Source: DATBSK01 sp964501785 (lineage in GTDB: Bacteria; Actinomycetota; Acidimicrobiia; IMCC26256; PALSA-555). From it: a stretch of DNA of 64,000 nt. The position numbers and the translations under genes are program-made. The stretch lies in NCBI GenBank assembly GCA_964501785.1, contig CAZCUD010000008.1, positions 62,001 to 126,000 of the forward strand, in the 5' to 3' direction. Positions 16,014 to 24,377 of the stretch are shown piece by piece; positions within the stretch are counted from its first letter, which is position 1, and each line of letters opens with the position of its first letter. Below the pieces are notes generated by a model that made no database searches, had not been told where the DNA came from, and saw only the letters and a program-made list of their open reading frames with translations.

Positions 16014-16864
16014 CCGAGGCCGCAGGCGTGGAGGTGCTGCACGCACACGTGCCGAGTGAGGGCGCGCAGGCGGTGATCGACACGGCGATCTCGTCGGTCG
16101 ACCCGCACGAGCTCACGCCGGGCTTCGTCGGCGGGGTGATGGTGCCCGCGGGAGCGAAGTACCACGAGATCGACCTGTCGTCGTACCTGCCAGAGCCGAC
16201 GCGCAAGCGCGGGACCGTGCACGTGCACGATGCCGCGTCGCTGATCGCGTACGCGGCCGGGCACGCGACGCCCGCGACGCGGCTCTTCGCCGACGTGTAC
16301 GCGCGGACGCTGGTCCTCGTGCTGAACGGGCACGCTGACGACGCCGCCGGGTGGGGTGACCACAAGGCGCAGCTCGTGCTCAAGCACACGCCGGAGTGGT
16401 CTGCGTGGGCGGCCCTCGACGGGAAGCTCGTGGCGCAGACCGACTTCGCCGAGCACATCGAGGACCGCCTCGACGACATCCAGTCGCCGCCCGGAGCTGA
16501 CCTGCTCGAGCTCGCGCAGACCTTCCAGGCCAAGACGGGCGTCGAGTTCGCGTCGGCGATCGTGCTGGAGTCGGGGCAGCGGCAGCTCACCTACAAGGAG
16601 ACCATCGACGCACGCGCCGGCCAGGCGGGTCAGGTCGTGATCCCGAAGGAGTTCGAGCTCGGGTTGCGGCCCTTCGAGGGCGGCGACGCGTACAAGGTCG
16701 TCGCTCGGCTCCGCTACCGGATCAACGGTGGGCACCTGACGATCGGGTACCAGCTCACCCGCGTCGAGGACGTGCTGCGATCGGCGGTGAACGACGTGAT
16801 CGAACAGGTCGCCGAGGCGACGGGGCTCGGGGTGCTTCGGGGGGTACCGCTCACCGGCGCCTGA
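16010..16864 (+). CDS. DUF2303 (YfdQ-like) family protein
   Basis: 284 residues. Family features include IDLSSYLPEPTRKRGTVHVH, DAASLIAYAAGH, LNGHADDAAGWGDHKAQLVL and TPEWSAWAALDGKLV, which fit DUF2303 well. The C-terminal part (PKEFELGLRPFEGGDAYKVV, ARLRYRI) is beta-rich. YfdQ-type proteins are encoded in many prophages near recombination or methylation genes, but their activity is not known. It ends the first early transcription block: a strong terminator hairpin follows 19 nt later. Confidence 0.85.
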   Translation: MTEAAGVEVLHAHVPSEGAQAVIDTAISSVDPHELTPGFVGGVMVPAGAKYHEIDLSSYLPEPTRKRGTVHVHDAASLIAYAAGHATPATRLFADVYARTLVLVLNGHADDAAGWGDHKAQLVLKHTPEWSAWAALDGKLVAQTDFAEHIEDRLDDIQSPPGADLLELAQTFQAKTGVEFASAIVLESGQRQLTYKETIDARAGQAGQVVIPKEFELGLRPFEGGDAYKVVARLRYRINGGHLTIGYQLTRVEDVLRSAVNDVIEQVAEATGLGVLRGVPLTGA

Positions 16865-16883
16865 CCCGTCGCCCGCACGGCCG

Positions 16884-16925
16884 AGAGAGGCCCGGCACCT
16901 TCCCCCCCGTGTGCCGGGCCTCTCT
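16884..16925 (+). terminator. Strong intrinsic-type hairpin ending the first early block
   Basis: A perfect 15-bp stem, 16884-16898 with 16911-16925 (AGAGAGGCCCGGCAC and its complement), closes a 12-nt C-rich loop. It lies in the gap after DUF2303 and separates two early blocks. No T-run follows. Confidence 0.75.
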
Positions 16926-16962
16926 TCGGACCACCCGAATCACATGGGGAGTAGTTACACCG

Positions 16963-17583
16963 ATGGCACGAACAACGCCGATCGACGAGGCCAAGGTCCC
17001 CGATCGTCGCCGCTCCGCGAGCAAGCCGCGGTGGGGCGTGTGCTTCCGACAGTTCGATCTCGTGCGCTCGAAGGAGGGTTCGACCTATCTCACGCGGTGG
17101 TGGCTCGTCCTCACCCCGTGGGGTGGGATCGCGCTGCACCGGATGTCGGCGCCCGACGCGCGCGTAACGCTGCACGACCACCCCTTCTCGTTCGTGTCGA
17201 TCATCCTGCGCGGCGGGTACACGGAGCGTCGCCTCGACCCGCGCACGATGCTCGTCGACGAGCACCGCCACGTGCGGTGGGTGAACCGGATGCGCGTGGG
17301 GATCGACGCGCACTCGATCCGCGAGCTCGACCGGCCCGTCGTCTGGACGTTGCTGCTCGTCGGCCGGTCGCCTCGCACGTGGGGGTTCCTCGAGCCGGTC
17401 GAACACCGCTTCGCGTTGCACGACGTGTTCGTGACGATCGAGGCATCGGCGCCCACGGTCGCCGAGGACATGCGTCGCCTCGGGTACACCGAGGACGACA
17501 TCGCCAGCGCGGAGCAGCTCGGGTCTCCTCTGTGGGCCTGGACGAAGCACGACGCGTTCGACTCGGGGCACTACGTCCCGTGA
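16963..17583 (+). CDS. Cupin-like phage protein
   Basis: 206 residues. The segment LHRMSAPDARVTLHDHPFSF (HxH), IILRGGYTER, then DAHSIREL and PVVWTLLLVGRSPRTWGF has the spacing of a small-molecule-binding cupin barrel with His ligands. The enzymatic role is unknown; cupin proteins of this type occur in many phages. It begins a new transcription block after the terminator; ATG at 16963 follows GGGGAG about 11 nt upstream. Ends in a GTGA overlap. Confidence 0.7.
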   Translation: MARTTPIDEAKVPDRRRSASKPRWGVCFRQFDLVRSKEGSTYLTRWWLVLTPWGGIALHRMSAPDARVTLHDHPFSFVSIILRGGYTERRLDPRTMLVDEHRHVRWVNRMRVGIDAHSIRELDRPVVWTLLLVGRSPRTWGFLEPVEHRFALHDVFVTIEASAPTVAEDMRRLGYTEDDIASAEQLGSPLWAWTKHDAFDSGHYVP

Positions 17584-18266
17584 GTCTGAGCCTCGCCTGT
17601 CAGGACGGCGACCATCGGGGGTGCCTTCGCCGCTCGTGTGAGTGCGCGTGTGGGCATCCGTCGTGGATGGAGAAGGCGTCGCGCGACGCGCTGATCGCGG
17701 CGCAGGCGACGAAGCCTCGTCCGGTCCAGCGAGTGTCGGCCGACCCGGAGCCGAGTCCCTCGACGCCGCGACGATCTCGCTCGCCGAGAGCGCCGCGCCC
17801 GAAGCGGACCGTGCCGGTCGCCGACATCGCCGCGCACTACAAGACGGGCGCGACGCTCCGCGAGGTCGCCGAGCACTTCGGAGTCTCGAAGGACACCGCC
17901 CGTGCTGCACTCGACGAGGCGGGCGTCGAGCCGCGGCCCCGGGGTCGGCTCCCGAAGCCGCTCCCGATGGCCGACCTCGCGAAGCGGTACAAGGCGGGAG
18001 CGACGCTCGCGGAGCTCGGTGCCGAGCACGGGCTCGACCCGGCCACGATCGGTGTCCGGCTCCGAGCGTGGGGTGTGACGCTGCGCGGACCGGGCGGGAA
18101 GGTGCAGCTCCCTCTCGACGAGATCGCTCGCCGGTACCGGCTGGGGTGGTCGCTCGACGCGCTGGCCGAGGAGTACCACTCGTCGCGTGACCGCATCCGC
18201 GAGGAGCTGCGTGTCGCCGGCGTCGAGGTTCGCCCGCCACACCGCCCGAAGGCGCGGGTGTCGTGA
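17580..18266 (+). CDS. Protein with Cys cluster and three tandem helix-turn-helix repeats
   Basis: 228 residues. The N-terminus has a dense Cys/His set (CQDGDHRGCLRRSCECACGH). After a Pro/Ser linker, three repeats of about 45 residues follow: IAAHYKTGATLREVAEHFGV-S, LAKRYKAGATLAELGAEHGL-D and IARRYRLGWSLDALAEEYHS-S, each continuing into a recognition-like helix and ending VEPRPRG, VTLRGPG or VEVRPPH. Such repeats resemble resolvase-type HTH units and suggest reading of an extended DNA site. No catalytic domain is present, so it is probably a DNA-binding regulator. GTGA overlaps on both sides. Confidence 0.75.
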   Translation: MSLSLACQDGDHRGCLRRSCECACGHPSWMEKASRDALIAAQATKPRPVQRVSADPEPSPSTPRRSRSPRAPRPKRTVPVADIAAHYKTGATLREVAEHFGVSKDTARAALDEAGVEPRPRGRLPKPLPMADLAKRYKAGATLAELGAEHGLDPATIGVRLRAWGVTLRGPGGKVQLPLDEIARRYRLGWSLDALAEEYHSSRDRIREELRVAGVEVRPPHRPKARVS

Positions 18267-18532
18267 CGGCGCTGCTGAGCGAGCGGACGGCGTACTGCGT
18301 CGCGGGCCGTCACGAGCTGTGCCCACACGACCGAGCGGGTGGCTTCGATCCCTGCGGGTGCGGGTGTCACTCGCCGTTCCGGGAGCAGCTCGGTCGCCCG
18401 CCGATCGGGTCGGCGCCCAGGCCGATTCCTCGGATCACGGAGCGTGTGCCGTGTCCTGACTGTGGGCATCGGTGCCGAGGTCCGCTCGGGGTGTCGATGC
18501 ACCGGTCGATCGTGCACGGGATCGTCCCGTGA
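18263..18532 (+). CDS. Cys-rich small protein with C2H2-like finger
   Basis: 89 residues. Two metal-binding clusters are visible: CVAGRHELCPHD ... CGCGCH in the first half, and CPDCGHRCRGPLGVSMHRSI-VH, a C2H2-like finger, at the end. The arrangement suggests nucleic acid binding. It overlaps the triple-HTH gene and the methyltransferase gene by GTGA and may work with either. Confidence 0.6.
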   Translation: MTALLSERTAYCVAGRHELCPHDRAGGFDPCGCGCHSPFREQLGRPPIGSAPRPIPRITERVPCPDCGHRCRGPLGVSMHRSIVHGIVP

Positions 18533-19953
18533 CCGGTTCAGCGATCGTGCTCCGCGCGGACGCGCACCGGCTCCCGCTGCCTGACGAGTCGGTCGACCTG
18601 ATCGTCACGAGCCCCCCGTACTTCGGGCAGCGGTCGTACAGCGATGGCGGTGAGCACTACGAGGGGCAGATCGGGTCGGAGCCTCACCCGCGGGAGTGGC
18701 TCGAAGCTCTGTGGGCGGTGACCGCGGAGTGCTGGCGGGTGCTCAAGCCGTCGGGGTCGATGTTCGTCAACCTCGGCGACAAGCGCTCCGGGTCCGGCGC
18801 GCCCGGCACGACGAGCGGGCTCACCGGTCGGCGTGTGGGCGGGACTCCGATCCCAGGTCAGGCGCGTCCCTTCTCCGAGAAGTCGACGCTGCAGGGCAAC
18901 GGTCACGTGGGCGGCGGCCCGAAGTACGGCTCGCGGTCGCACACCTCGGGGTCAGCCGCGGGTTCGACGCTTGAGGGGTCGCCGCAGCAACGGGCCCGAG
19001 TGCAGGGCGAGCGATCGGGAGGGCTGACCTCGTACACGCGCGCTGCGTTCGGCCGGGCGAAGTCGAAGCAGCTCCTGCCGCAGCGGTACGCGATCGGCTG
19101 CGAGGACGGGCTCTCCGACCCGGAGGGCGTCGGTTGGATCGTGCGTCAGGAGATCGTGTGGTCGAAGCCGAACGGGTTGCCGGAGTCGGTGACGGATCGG
19201 TGCCGGGATGCGCACGAGCCGTGGTGGCATCTCGTGAAGCAGGGCGACTACTTCGCGGCGATCGACGAGCTCCGCGAGCCGCACTCGGAGAACACACACG
19301 CGCGCCGCAAGGACGGGCAGCTCCCACCGAAGGAGCAGGCCGGTCTCGACGCTGGCGTGCGCAACGGGTACTTCGGTGAGACGACGTTCAACCCGCTGGG
19401 GAAGCTCCCGAGCTCGGTGTGGACGATCCCGACCGAGCCCCTGCAGGTGCCCGAGCACCTGGGCGTCGATCACTTCGCGGCGTTTCCGAGCGAGTGGCCG
19501 CGACGGCTGATCCTGGGGTGGTCGCCGGCGGGCATCTGCTCGGCATGCGGTGAGGGTCGGCGCCCGGTCGCCGAGGTCGTCCACGAGAAGTACCGAGACT
19601 CCCCCAAGACGGGGCGACCTCACCGCCAGGACCTCACGACCCACACGGGCGGGTGGAATGCCGAGGGCTACGTGCAGACGCGCACGTCCGCGTCGATCGT
19701 CGGCTACCGGTGCGCGTGCGGCGAGGCGCCCACCCTGGACGCGTTCGGGCCGGTGCGCCCGGCGGTTGTGCTCGACCCGTTCGGTGGGACGGGGACGACG
19801 GCGATGGTCGCCCGCGCGCTCGGTCGTCGCGGGGTGTCGGTTGACCTGAGCCACGACTACTCGCGGCTGGCGCGCTGGCGGGTGTTCGAGTCGGACGGTG
19901 CCCGCAAGGTCGAGGCGCGAACGAACGCTGGTCGTCAGGGATCGCTCCTGTGA
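18529..19953 (+). CDS. Site-specific DNA methyltransferase (N4/N6 amino type)
   Basis: 474 residues from GTG at 18529. Catalytic motif IV (TSPPYFG, near residues 27-33) precedes the AdoMet-binding motif I (DPFGGTGTT, near 416-424), the beta-class order of amino-methyltransferases. The middle 200 residues form an insert with the target-recognition region and a Cys pair (CSACGEGRRP) that pairs with CACGEAP. No restriction enzyme gene is adjacent, so this is an orphan methylase, probably protecting phage DNA from host restriction. An ArdC-like antirestriction gene lies at 24374. Confidence 0.88.
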   Translation: MTGSAIVLRADAHRLPLPDESVDLIVTSPPYFGQRSYSDGGEHYEGQIGSEPHPREWLEALWAVTAECWRVLKPSGSMFVNLGDKRSGSGAPGTTSGLTGRRVGGTPIPGQARPFSEKSTLQGNGHVGGGPKYGSRSHTSGSAAGSTLEGSPQQRARVQGERSGGLTSYTRAAFGRAKSKQLLPQRYAIGCEDGLSDPEGVGWIVRQEIVWSKPNGLPESVTDRCRDAHEPWWHLVKQGDYFAAIDELREPHSENTHARRKDGQLPPKEQAGLDAGVRNGYFGETTFNPLGKLPSSVWTIPTEPLQVPEHLGVDHFAAFPSEWPRRLILGWSPAGICSACGEGRRPVAEVVHEKYRDSPKTGRPHRQDLTTHTGGWNAEGYVQTRTSASIVGYRCACGEAPTLDAFGPVRPAVVLDPFGGTGTTAMVARALGRRGVSVDLSHDYSRLARWRVFESDGARKVEARTNAGRQGSLL

Positions 19954-20426
19954 GCCGGCGTGGTGGTCGTCGTGTCGGCGCCGGTCGGAAGGCGGTGCCT
20001 GCGGGCACGGTGTCGGTTCGCGCTGACGGGCGGGCGATGGTCAAGCTCGCCGACGGTACGTGGACGAGCGTGAGTAGGTCGAGGCTCCCTGAGCTCGTCG
20101 AGCGTGACGGGTGGGTCTGCGGAATCTGCGGGCATCCAGTGTCCGAGGAGGACGTGGAGGTGGACCACGTGGTGCCGCGCTGCGTTGGCGGGTCGGATGA
20201 TCTCGACAATCTCCAGCTCGCGCATCGGGCTTGCAACATGCGCAAGGCGGTGGGTGACAGGAGGGCTGGGCGCTCGGCCCGGTCTGTTCATAGCAGCGAG
20301 GCACAAATCAAACAGGCGAAGGTGCCAGACCTCCCGCGCGAGGTCCGTGAGGCGATCTTCCGTGAGGTGCAGGCCGAGCGGATGCGCGCGTACCGAGCTC
20401 GTCGTCGAGAGGAGTCGTCGTCGTGA
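19950..20426 (+). CDS. HNH endonuclease
   Basis: 158 residues. The HNH core is CGICGHPVSEEDVEVDHVVP, RCVGGSDDLDNLQLAHRACN and MRK, with the two Cys pairs of the zinc-stabilised subtype. A basic, Gly-rich N-terminus (SRRGGRRVGAGRKAV) and a helical Arg-rich C-terminus flank it. GTGA overlap with the methyltransferase gene; the next gene also overlaps by GTGA. It could be a free-standing homing-type nuclease or act in replication. Second of three HNH genes. Confidence 0.85.
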   Translation: MSRRGGRRVGAGRKAVPAGTVSVRADGRAMVKLADGTWTSVSRSRLPELVERDGWVCGICGHPVSEEDVEVDHVVPRCVGGSDDLDNLQLAHRACNMRKAVGDRRAGRSARSVHSSEAQIKQAKVPDLPREVREAIFREVQAERMRAYRARRREESSS

Positions 20427-21316
20427 GTATCCAGGCGGTCGCGTGGGTGCTTGAGGAGAGCAAGTCGATGGGGTCGGCGCGCCTGGTGATGATCTCGCTC
20501 GCGAACCATGCGAACAAGGACGGTGAGTGTTGGCCGGCGCAGCGGACGATCAAGACCGAGGCGGGGTTGAAGTCGGCGGGGACGATCCCGCCTGCGATCA
20601 AGCGTCTGGAGAAGCTCGGGGAGGTCGAGGTCGTCGAGCGGGGCGGTCCGCGGAAGTCGGCTCGGTATCGGCTGCCGAAGTTCTTGGCGGCGACGAAGGG
20701 CGAACGCTCAGGAGATGAGCGCTCGGACACCGACGACGACCCCGAGGCGAACGCTCAGGAGATGAGCGCTGCGCGCGACACGGAGAGCGCTGCGCGCGAC
20801 CCAGAACGCGCGCAGCGCGCGACCCAGGTCGCGCAGAACCATCAAGAACCGTCATCAACCGAAACCCCCTCGTCGGGCGACGAGCGCCCGACCACGCCCG
20901 AGGGGTCGACCGACGAGGAGCGCGCGCCGTCGAAGGGCGAGCTGGTGCAGCGGCTCTTCGATCACTGGATCGCGACGACGGGACGTACGACGCGGGTCCT
21001 GTTGTCGCCGGATCGGCGGCGCCGGATCGAGCAGGCCCTCGACCGGTATCCGTTCGAGGACGTGCGGGATGCGATCTCGGGGATCGTGAAGTCGGCGTTC
21101 CACATGGGCGACAACGATCGAGCGACTCGCTACGACGACCTGGAGCACATCCTCGGCAAGCCGGCGAAGCTCGAGCAGTTCCGGGACCTGCATCGGGGCA
21201 TCGGCCCGGCACCTCGTCAGCGTGGGCGCCCGAATCGGAATACTGCGCCACCGCCGTGCAAGGGCTGCGGCCGACCGGATGACCTGTGCTCGTGTCCGGG
21301 GGGTCCGAGGAAGTGA
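20423..21316 (+). CDS. Replication initiator-like protein (HTH_36 N-terminus)
   Basis: 297 residues. The N-terminal domain (about 1-85: AVAWVLEESKSMGSARLVMI, SLANHANKDGECWPAQRTIK, then IKRLEKLGEVEVVE) is the winged helix HTH_36 found in phage and plasmid initiators. A low-complexity middle (about 93-160) is encoded by the repeat region described at 20699-20866. The C-terminal part (LVQRLFDHWIATTGR ... RIEQALDRYPFEDVRDAISG) resembles lambda-O or DnaC-like helicase-loading tails. It lies directly before a DnaB helicase and overlaps it by GTGA. It probably binds the origin and loads the helicase. Confidence 0.75.
   Translation: MSIQAVAWVLEESKSMGSARLVMISLANHANKDGECWPAQRTIKTEAGLKSAGTIPPAIKRLEKLGEVEVVERGGPRKSARYRLPKFLAATKGERSGDERSDTDDDPEANAQEMSAARDTESAARDPERAQRATQVAQNHQEPSSTETPSSGDERPTTPEGSTDEERAPSKGELVQRLFDHWIATTGRTTRVLLSPDRRRRIEQALDRYPFEDVRDAISGIVKSAFHMGDNDRATRYDDLEHILGKPAKLEQFRDLHRGIGPAPRQRGRPNRNTAPPPCKGCGRPDDLCSCPGGPRK
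20699..20866 (+). other. Candidate phage replication origin inside the initiator gene
   Basis: A 25-bp direct repeat occurs at 20699-20723 and 20746-20770, offset by 47 bp, so the copies are read in different frames (giving ERSGDERS and NAQEMSA). A 16-bp repeat follows at 20764-20779 and 20785-20800. Next is a perfect 12-bp inverted repeat, 20787-20798 with 20807-20818. An A-rich, lower-GC stretch (20835-20866) then breaks the GC-rich surroundings. Repeats, hairpin and easily melted DNA inside an initiator gene match the lambda O-gene origin layout. Confidence 0.5.
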
Positions 21317-22653
21317 GGGACCGTCGGCCACCGCATCACCTGGAGTCGGAAGAGTCGATCCTCGGGGCGATGATGCTGTCGCGCGACGCGTGCGCGGCGG
21401 CCGTCGAGCAGCGCCTCACCGCGGATGACTTCTACAAGCCGGCGCACGGCACGGTCTTCGCGGCGGTGTTGGGGCTCTACGACGCGTTCGAGCCGGTGGG
21501 TCCGGTGGCGGTGTCGAACGAGCTGCGCCGCAGCGGCGATCTTGACCGGCTCGGGGGTCTGCCCGCGCTCGAGCAGCTCGTGCTCCAGACGCCGGCGTCG
21601 GCGACCGCGTCGCACTACGCGCGGACTGTCCACGAGCTCGCGTTGTTGCGCCGGTTGATCGCGGTCGCAGGTGAGATCAGCGATCTCGGGTACGGCGAGT
21701 CGTTGCCGCCGCGGGAGACGCTCGATCGGGCTGAGCAGCTCGTGTTCGAGGTGGCGGAGTCGGAGGTGTCGTCGGAGGTCGTCGGGCTCGCGACGATTGT
21801 CGACGATGCGCTCGCGCGCGTGCGCGAGCCGGCGCGTGAGCGCGTCGGGATCGAGACCGGCTACGCGAACGTCGACGACATCCTCCTCGGGCTTCAGGAC
21901 GACGCTCTCTACATCGTGGCGGCGCGCCCTGGGGTGGGGAAGACGGCGTTCGCGCTCGGCGCGGCGCATGCCGTCGCGAAGGCCGGGCTGCCGGTGCTGA
22001 TGTTCTCGATGGAGATGAGCCGGTCGCAGATCGGCGATCGCATGCTCGCCTCGGCGGCGCGTGTCGATCTTCGCCGCATCCAACTCGCGCGTCTCTCCGA
22101 TCAGGAGCGCGTTCGAGTAGAGCAGCACGGTCCGGCGCTTCACGCGCTGCCGCTCGAGCTGGTCGACAACCAGGACTGCACGGTGATGGAGCTGCGGGCG
22201 ATCGCCCGTCGCGCGAAGACGCGGCATCGTCGCCTCGGGTTGATCGTGGTCGACTACCTCCAGTTGATGTCGCCGTCGATCGGCGCGCGACGCGAGCACA
22301 ACCGGGAGCGAGAGGTCGCCGAGTTCGCGCGGGGGCTGAAGATGCTCGCCCGCGAGATCGAATGCCCGGTCCTCGGGCTTTCGCAGCTCAACCGTGGCGT
22401 CGAGATTCGCAACGAGAAGCGCCCGACGCTCGCCGACCTGCGCGAGTCGGGCGAGATCGAGAACAGCGCCGACGCCGTGCTGATGCTCTACCGGCCCGAC
22501 ATGTACGACGGCAACGACGACGAAGAGCCCGGCGCGACGGAGGTGATCGTCGCGAAGCACCGCCTCGGCGCGTGTGGCACGGCCCACCTCACGTGGCTCG
22601 GCCCGTACGTGCGGTTCCAGGATCACGAGTGGCGCCGCGAGGGTCCGACGTGA
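21313..22653 (+). CDS. dnaB: DnaB-like replicative helicase
   Basis: 446 residues. The N-terminal DnaB domain (about 1-110, EESILGAMMLSRDACAAAVE) is joined by a linker helix to the RecA-like motor. Walker A is ARPGVGKT (near residue 205-212), the Walker B region is LIVVDYLQLM, and GLSQLNRGVEIRNEKRPTLA and DLRESGEIENSADAV are the DnaB-family sensor and hexamer motifs. It unwinds phage DNA 5' to 3' ahead of the host polymerase. GTG start overlaps the initiator gene stop by GTGA, so loader and helicase are co-produced. Confidence 0.93.
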   Translation: MRDRRPPHHLESEESILGAMMLSRDACAAAVEQRLTADDFYKPAHGTVFAAVLGLYDAFEPVGPVAVSNELRRSGDLDRLGGLPALEQLVLQTPASATASHYARTVHELALLRRLIAVAGEISDLGYGESLPPRETLDRAEQLVFEVAESEVSSEVVGLATIVDDALARVREPARERVGIETGYANVDDILLGLQDDALYIVAARPGVGKTAFALGAAHAVAKAGLPVLMFSMEMSRSQIGDRMLASAARVDLRRIQLARLSDQERVRVEQHGPALHALPLELVDNQDCTVMELRAIARRAKTRHRRLGLIVVDYLQLMSPSIGARREHNREREVAEFARGLKMLAREIECPVLGLSQLNRGVEIRNEKRPTLADLRESGEIENSADAVLMLYRPDMYDGNDDEEPGATEVIVAKHRLGACGTAHLTWLGPYVRFQDHEWRREGPT

Positions 22654-22904
22654 GCTTCGTGCTCGTCGCCACGTCGCCACCGCGGTCGGTGCCGAGCTTC
22701 TGGTCGGCGATCTACCGGTACCCGGATGGGTCTCGTCGTCTGTGCGGCTGGTCGAGCGTGACGGCCGGGGCGGTGTCGTTCGCGTCGCGGCACGACGCCC
22801 GAGCCGAGGCCCGGCATCTCGACTTGCGGACGGCCTCGCATGTGCGCGTCGGCGCCCGATGGCTTGGCCCCAACTTCCCTGCAACCGAGGAGGCGTCTGG
22901 ATGA
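22650..22904 (+). CDS. Hypothetical early phage protein
   Basis: 84 residues from GTG at 22650. Beta-rich (FWSAIYRYPDGSRRLCGWSS) then helical (SRHDARAEARHLDL). No family recognised. GTGA overlap with dnaB and ATGA with the next gene. Confidence 0.55.
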   Translation: MSFVLVATSPPRSVPSFWSAIYRYPDGSRRLCGWSSVTAGAVSFASRHDARAEARHLDLRTASHVRVGARWLGPNFPATEEASG

Positions 22905-23617
22905 GCACTCGTGATCGCTTGGGCCGCGCGCGTGGCCGTCTCGATCGGCTCTTGGAGACGATGAAGCACGGCCGCGCTGACGATGTGCAGTACCTGGCGC
23001 GCGTCGAGCTCGCGGAGCGGAACATCAAGTCGTGGGCGCCGGATACTCCTCCACCGGCCAACCTCGGCCCGAAGGGTGGCTCGTCGACGGAGAGCGAAAC
23101 GGACGAGCGTGCGCAGGTCGACGCGGCGGCTCGGCAGGCGGCGCGGGACGCGGCCCGGTTTCCGGAGATCGTGCGGGAGCTCGACCGGCTGACGTTCGAG
23201 CTCGTCGAGATGACGATTCGCAACGTCGAGGAGCTGCACCCTTCGGCGCATCCGAACGCGGACGTGGTCGGCTGCGTGTCGTGCGCACGTCGGGGTGAGA
23301 AGCGGTCGGTGCCGATCGGGGGTCACTTCGCGCCGGCGATGCCCGCGGCCGATGTCGAGGTCGAGGGCAAGAAGGTCAAGGGCAACGCGACCGCGGCGCG
23401 GCTCAAGCTCTGCCGGTGGTGCTACGACGTCGCGAAGGCGGCACTCGACGAGGCGAACGAGCGTCGCGAGGGGGCACCACTGCCGGACTCGAAGCTCCTC
23501 GACTACCTCCCGCCGGTCGAGGCGTGCGACATCCGGCACCGTGAGAGCCCGACGGCGGCGGGTCGGTGGCTTGCGCGTCAGGAGCAGCTCGACGAGCGAC
23601 GCCGAGCGTCGGCGTGA
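22901..23617 (+). CDS. Hypothetical phage protein with two CxxC pairs
   Basis: 238 residues. A long N-terminal helical region (RGRLDRLLETMKHGRADDVQ ... QVDAAARQAARDAARFPEIV) is probably coiled coil. In the second half, CVSC and CRWC pairs (GCVSCARRGEKR ... LKLCRWCYDVAK) could bind one Zn. No known family was recognised. ATGA overlap upstream, GTGA downstream. Confidence 0.6.
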   Translation: MSTRDRLGRARGRLDRLLETMKHGRADDVQYLARVELAERNIKSWAPDTPPPANLGPKGGSSTESETDERAQVDAAARQAARDAARFPEIVRELDRLTFELVEMTIRNVEELHPSAHPNADVVGCVSCARRGEKRSVPIGGHFAPAMPAADVEVEGKKVKGNATAARLKLCRWCYDVAKAALDEANERREGAPLPDSKLLDYLPPVEACDIRHRESPTAAGRWLARQEQLDERRRASA

Positions 23618-24201
23618 GCACGCTTGAGTGGCCGTCGGGGCGGCGGGTCCCGGTCGCGCACACGGCCGAGAATCTCCACCTCGACGATCCCCTGGTGATC
23701 GGTGCCGATCACCGCTGGACCCTGTACGGGTGGGTCGAGGGCTGCGCGTACGCGCACGCCGTGACGTCGGGGACTGGACCCGAGGAGGCCGAGCGGCTCG
23801 CCGGGGTTGGCGAGTGGCTCGCGTCGGCGGGTGCGCTCCAGCGCTTCGAGGTCCGGCTCCGCTACGACGACGAGGACCGCGCGTTCTACCCGACGGTGTC
23901 GCAGTGCTTCGAGTCGCCGTACGAGTCGGTGCTCGGTGACGCCGAGGCGTACGAGCGTTGCGGGCGCGGGCGCCATGCGCACTGCTTCTTCGAGCAGCAC
24001 GCGATGCCGTGCGATGGCGTCGACGAGCACCGCGACCGGTGGCTCGCGACGGTCCTCGAAGCGGCTGCTCGGCGCCTGGGGATCGGCGCCCACCCGCTCG
24101 AGCTGCTGATCCTCGACGACGACCCGGCCGCGTGGCGCACGGACGCCGCGACGGTGATCGAGGAGCTCAGCGAGCGTGCGGGGTTCTACGCGGCGGCGTG
24201 A
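23614..24201 (+). CDS. Hypothetical protein, last gene of the early operon
   Basis: 195 residues from GTG at 23614. Contains a beta-rich stretch (RRVPVAHTAENLHLDDPLVI) and a region with clustered His and Cys (YERCGRGRHAHCFFEQHAMP) that could bind metal. No known family. Its 3' end overlaps the convergent small gene at 24186 by 16 bp, marking the end of the rightward early block. Confidence 0.6.
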   Translation: MSTLEWPSGRRVPVAHTAENLHLDDPLVIGADHRWTLYGWVEGCAYAHAVTSGTGPEEAERLAGVGEWLASAGALQRFEVRLRYDDEDRAFYPTVSQCFESPYESVLGDAEAYERCGRGRHAHCFFEQHAMPCDGVDEHRDRWLATVLEAAARRLGIGAHPLELLILDDDPAAWRTDAATVIEELSERAGFYAAA

Positions 24202-24377
24202 ACGTCGACGATCCGGCCAGGGTCGACGTGCACGGCCCGGTTGGGGGTGCGCAGGTAGAGGCGCCCGTCGGTGCCGACGGCGGCGAGGACCGCCCGCACG
24301 TGCAGGCGGCCACCGGCGCGTGACTCGTAATAGGTCACGTCGACGACCCGGCCGACGAGGTCGGTCGCGGGGGTCAC
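24186..24377 (-). CDS. Small hypothetical protein downstream of the ArdC-like gene
   Basis: 63 residues from GTG at 24375-24377, in a GTGA overlap with the end of the ArdC-like gene. Beta-rich throughout (LVGRVVDVTYYESRAGGRLH, VDPGRIVDVHAAA), possibly a small SH3-like barrel. No family recognised. The coupling suggests it is made together with the antirestriction protein. Confidence 0.6.
   Translation of the reverse strand: MTPATDLVGRVVDVTYYESRAGGRLHVRAVLAAVGTDGRLYLRTPNRAVHVDPGRIVDVHAAA

Noticed and set aside
18529..19953. A full restriction-modification system around the methyltransferase
   Set aside because: No endonuclease of a restriction type is adjacent; the neighbouring HNH gene has generic phage features only.
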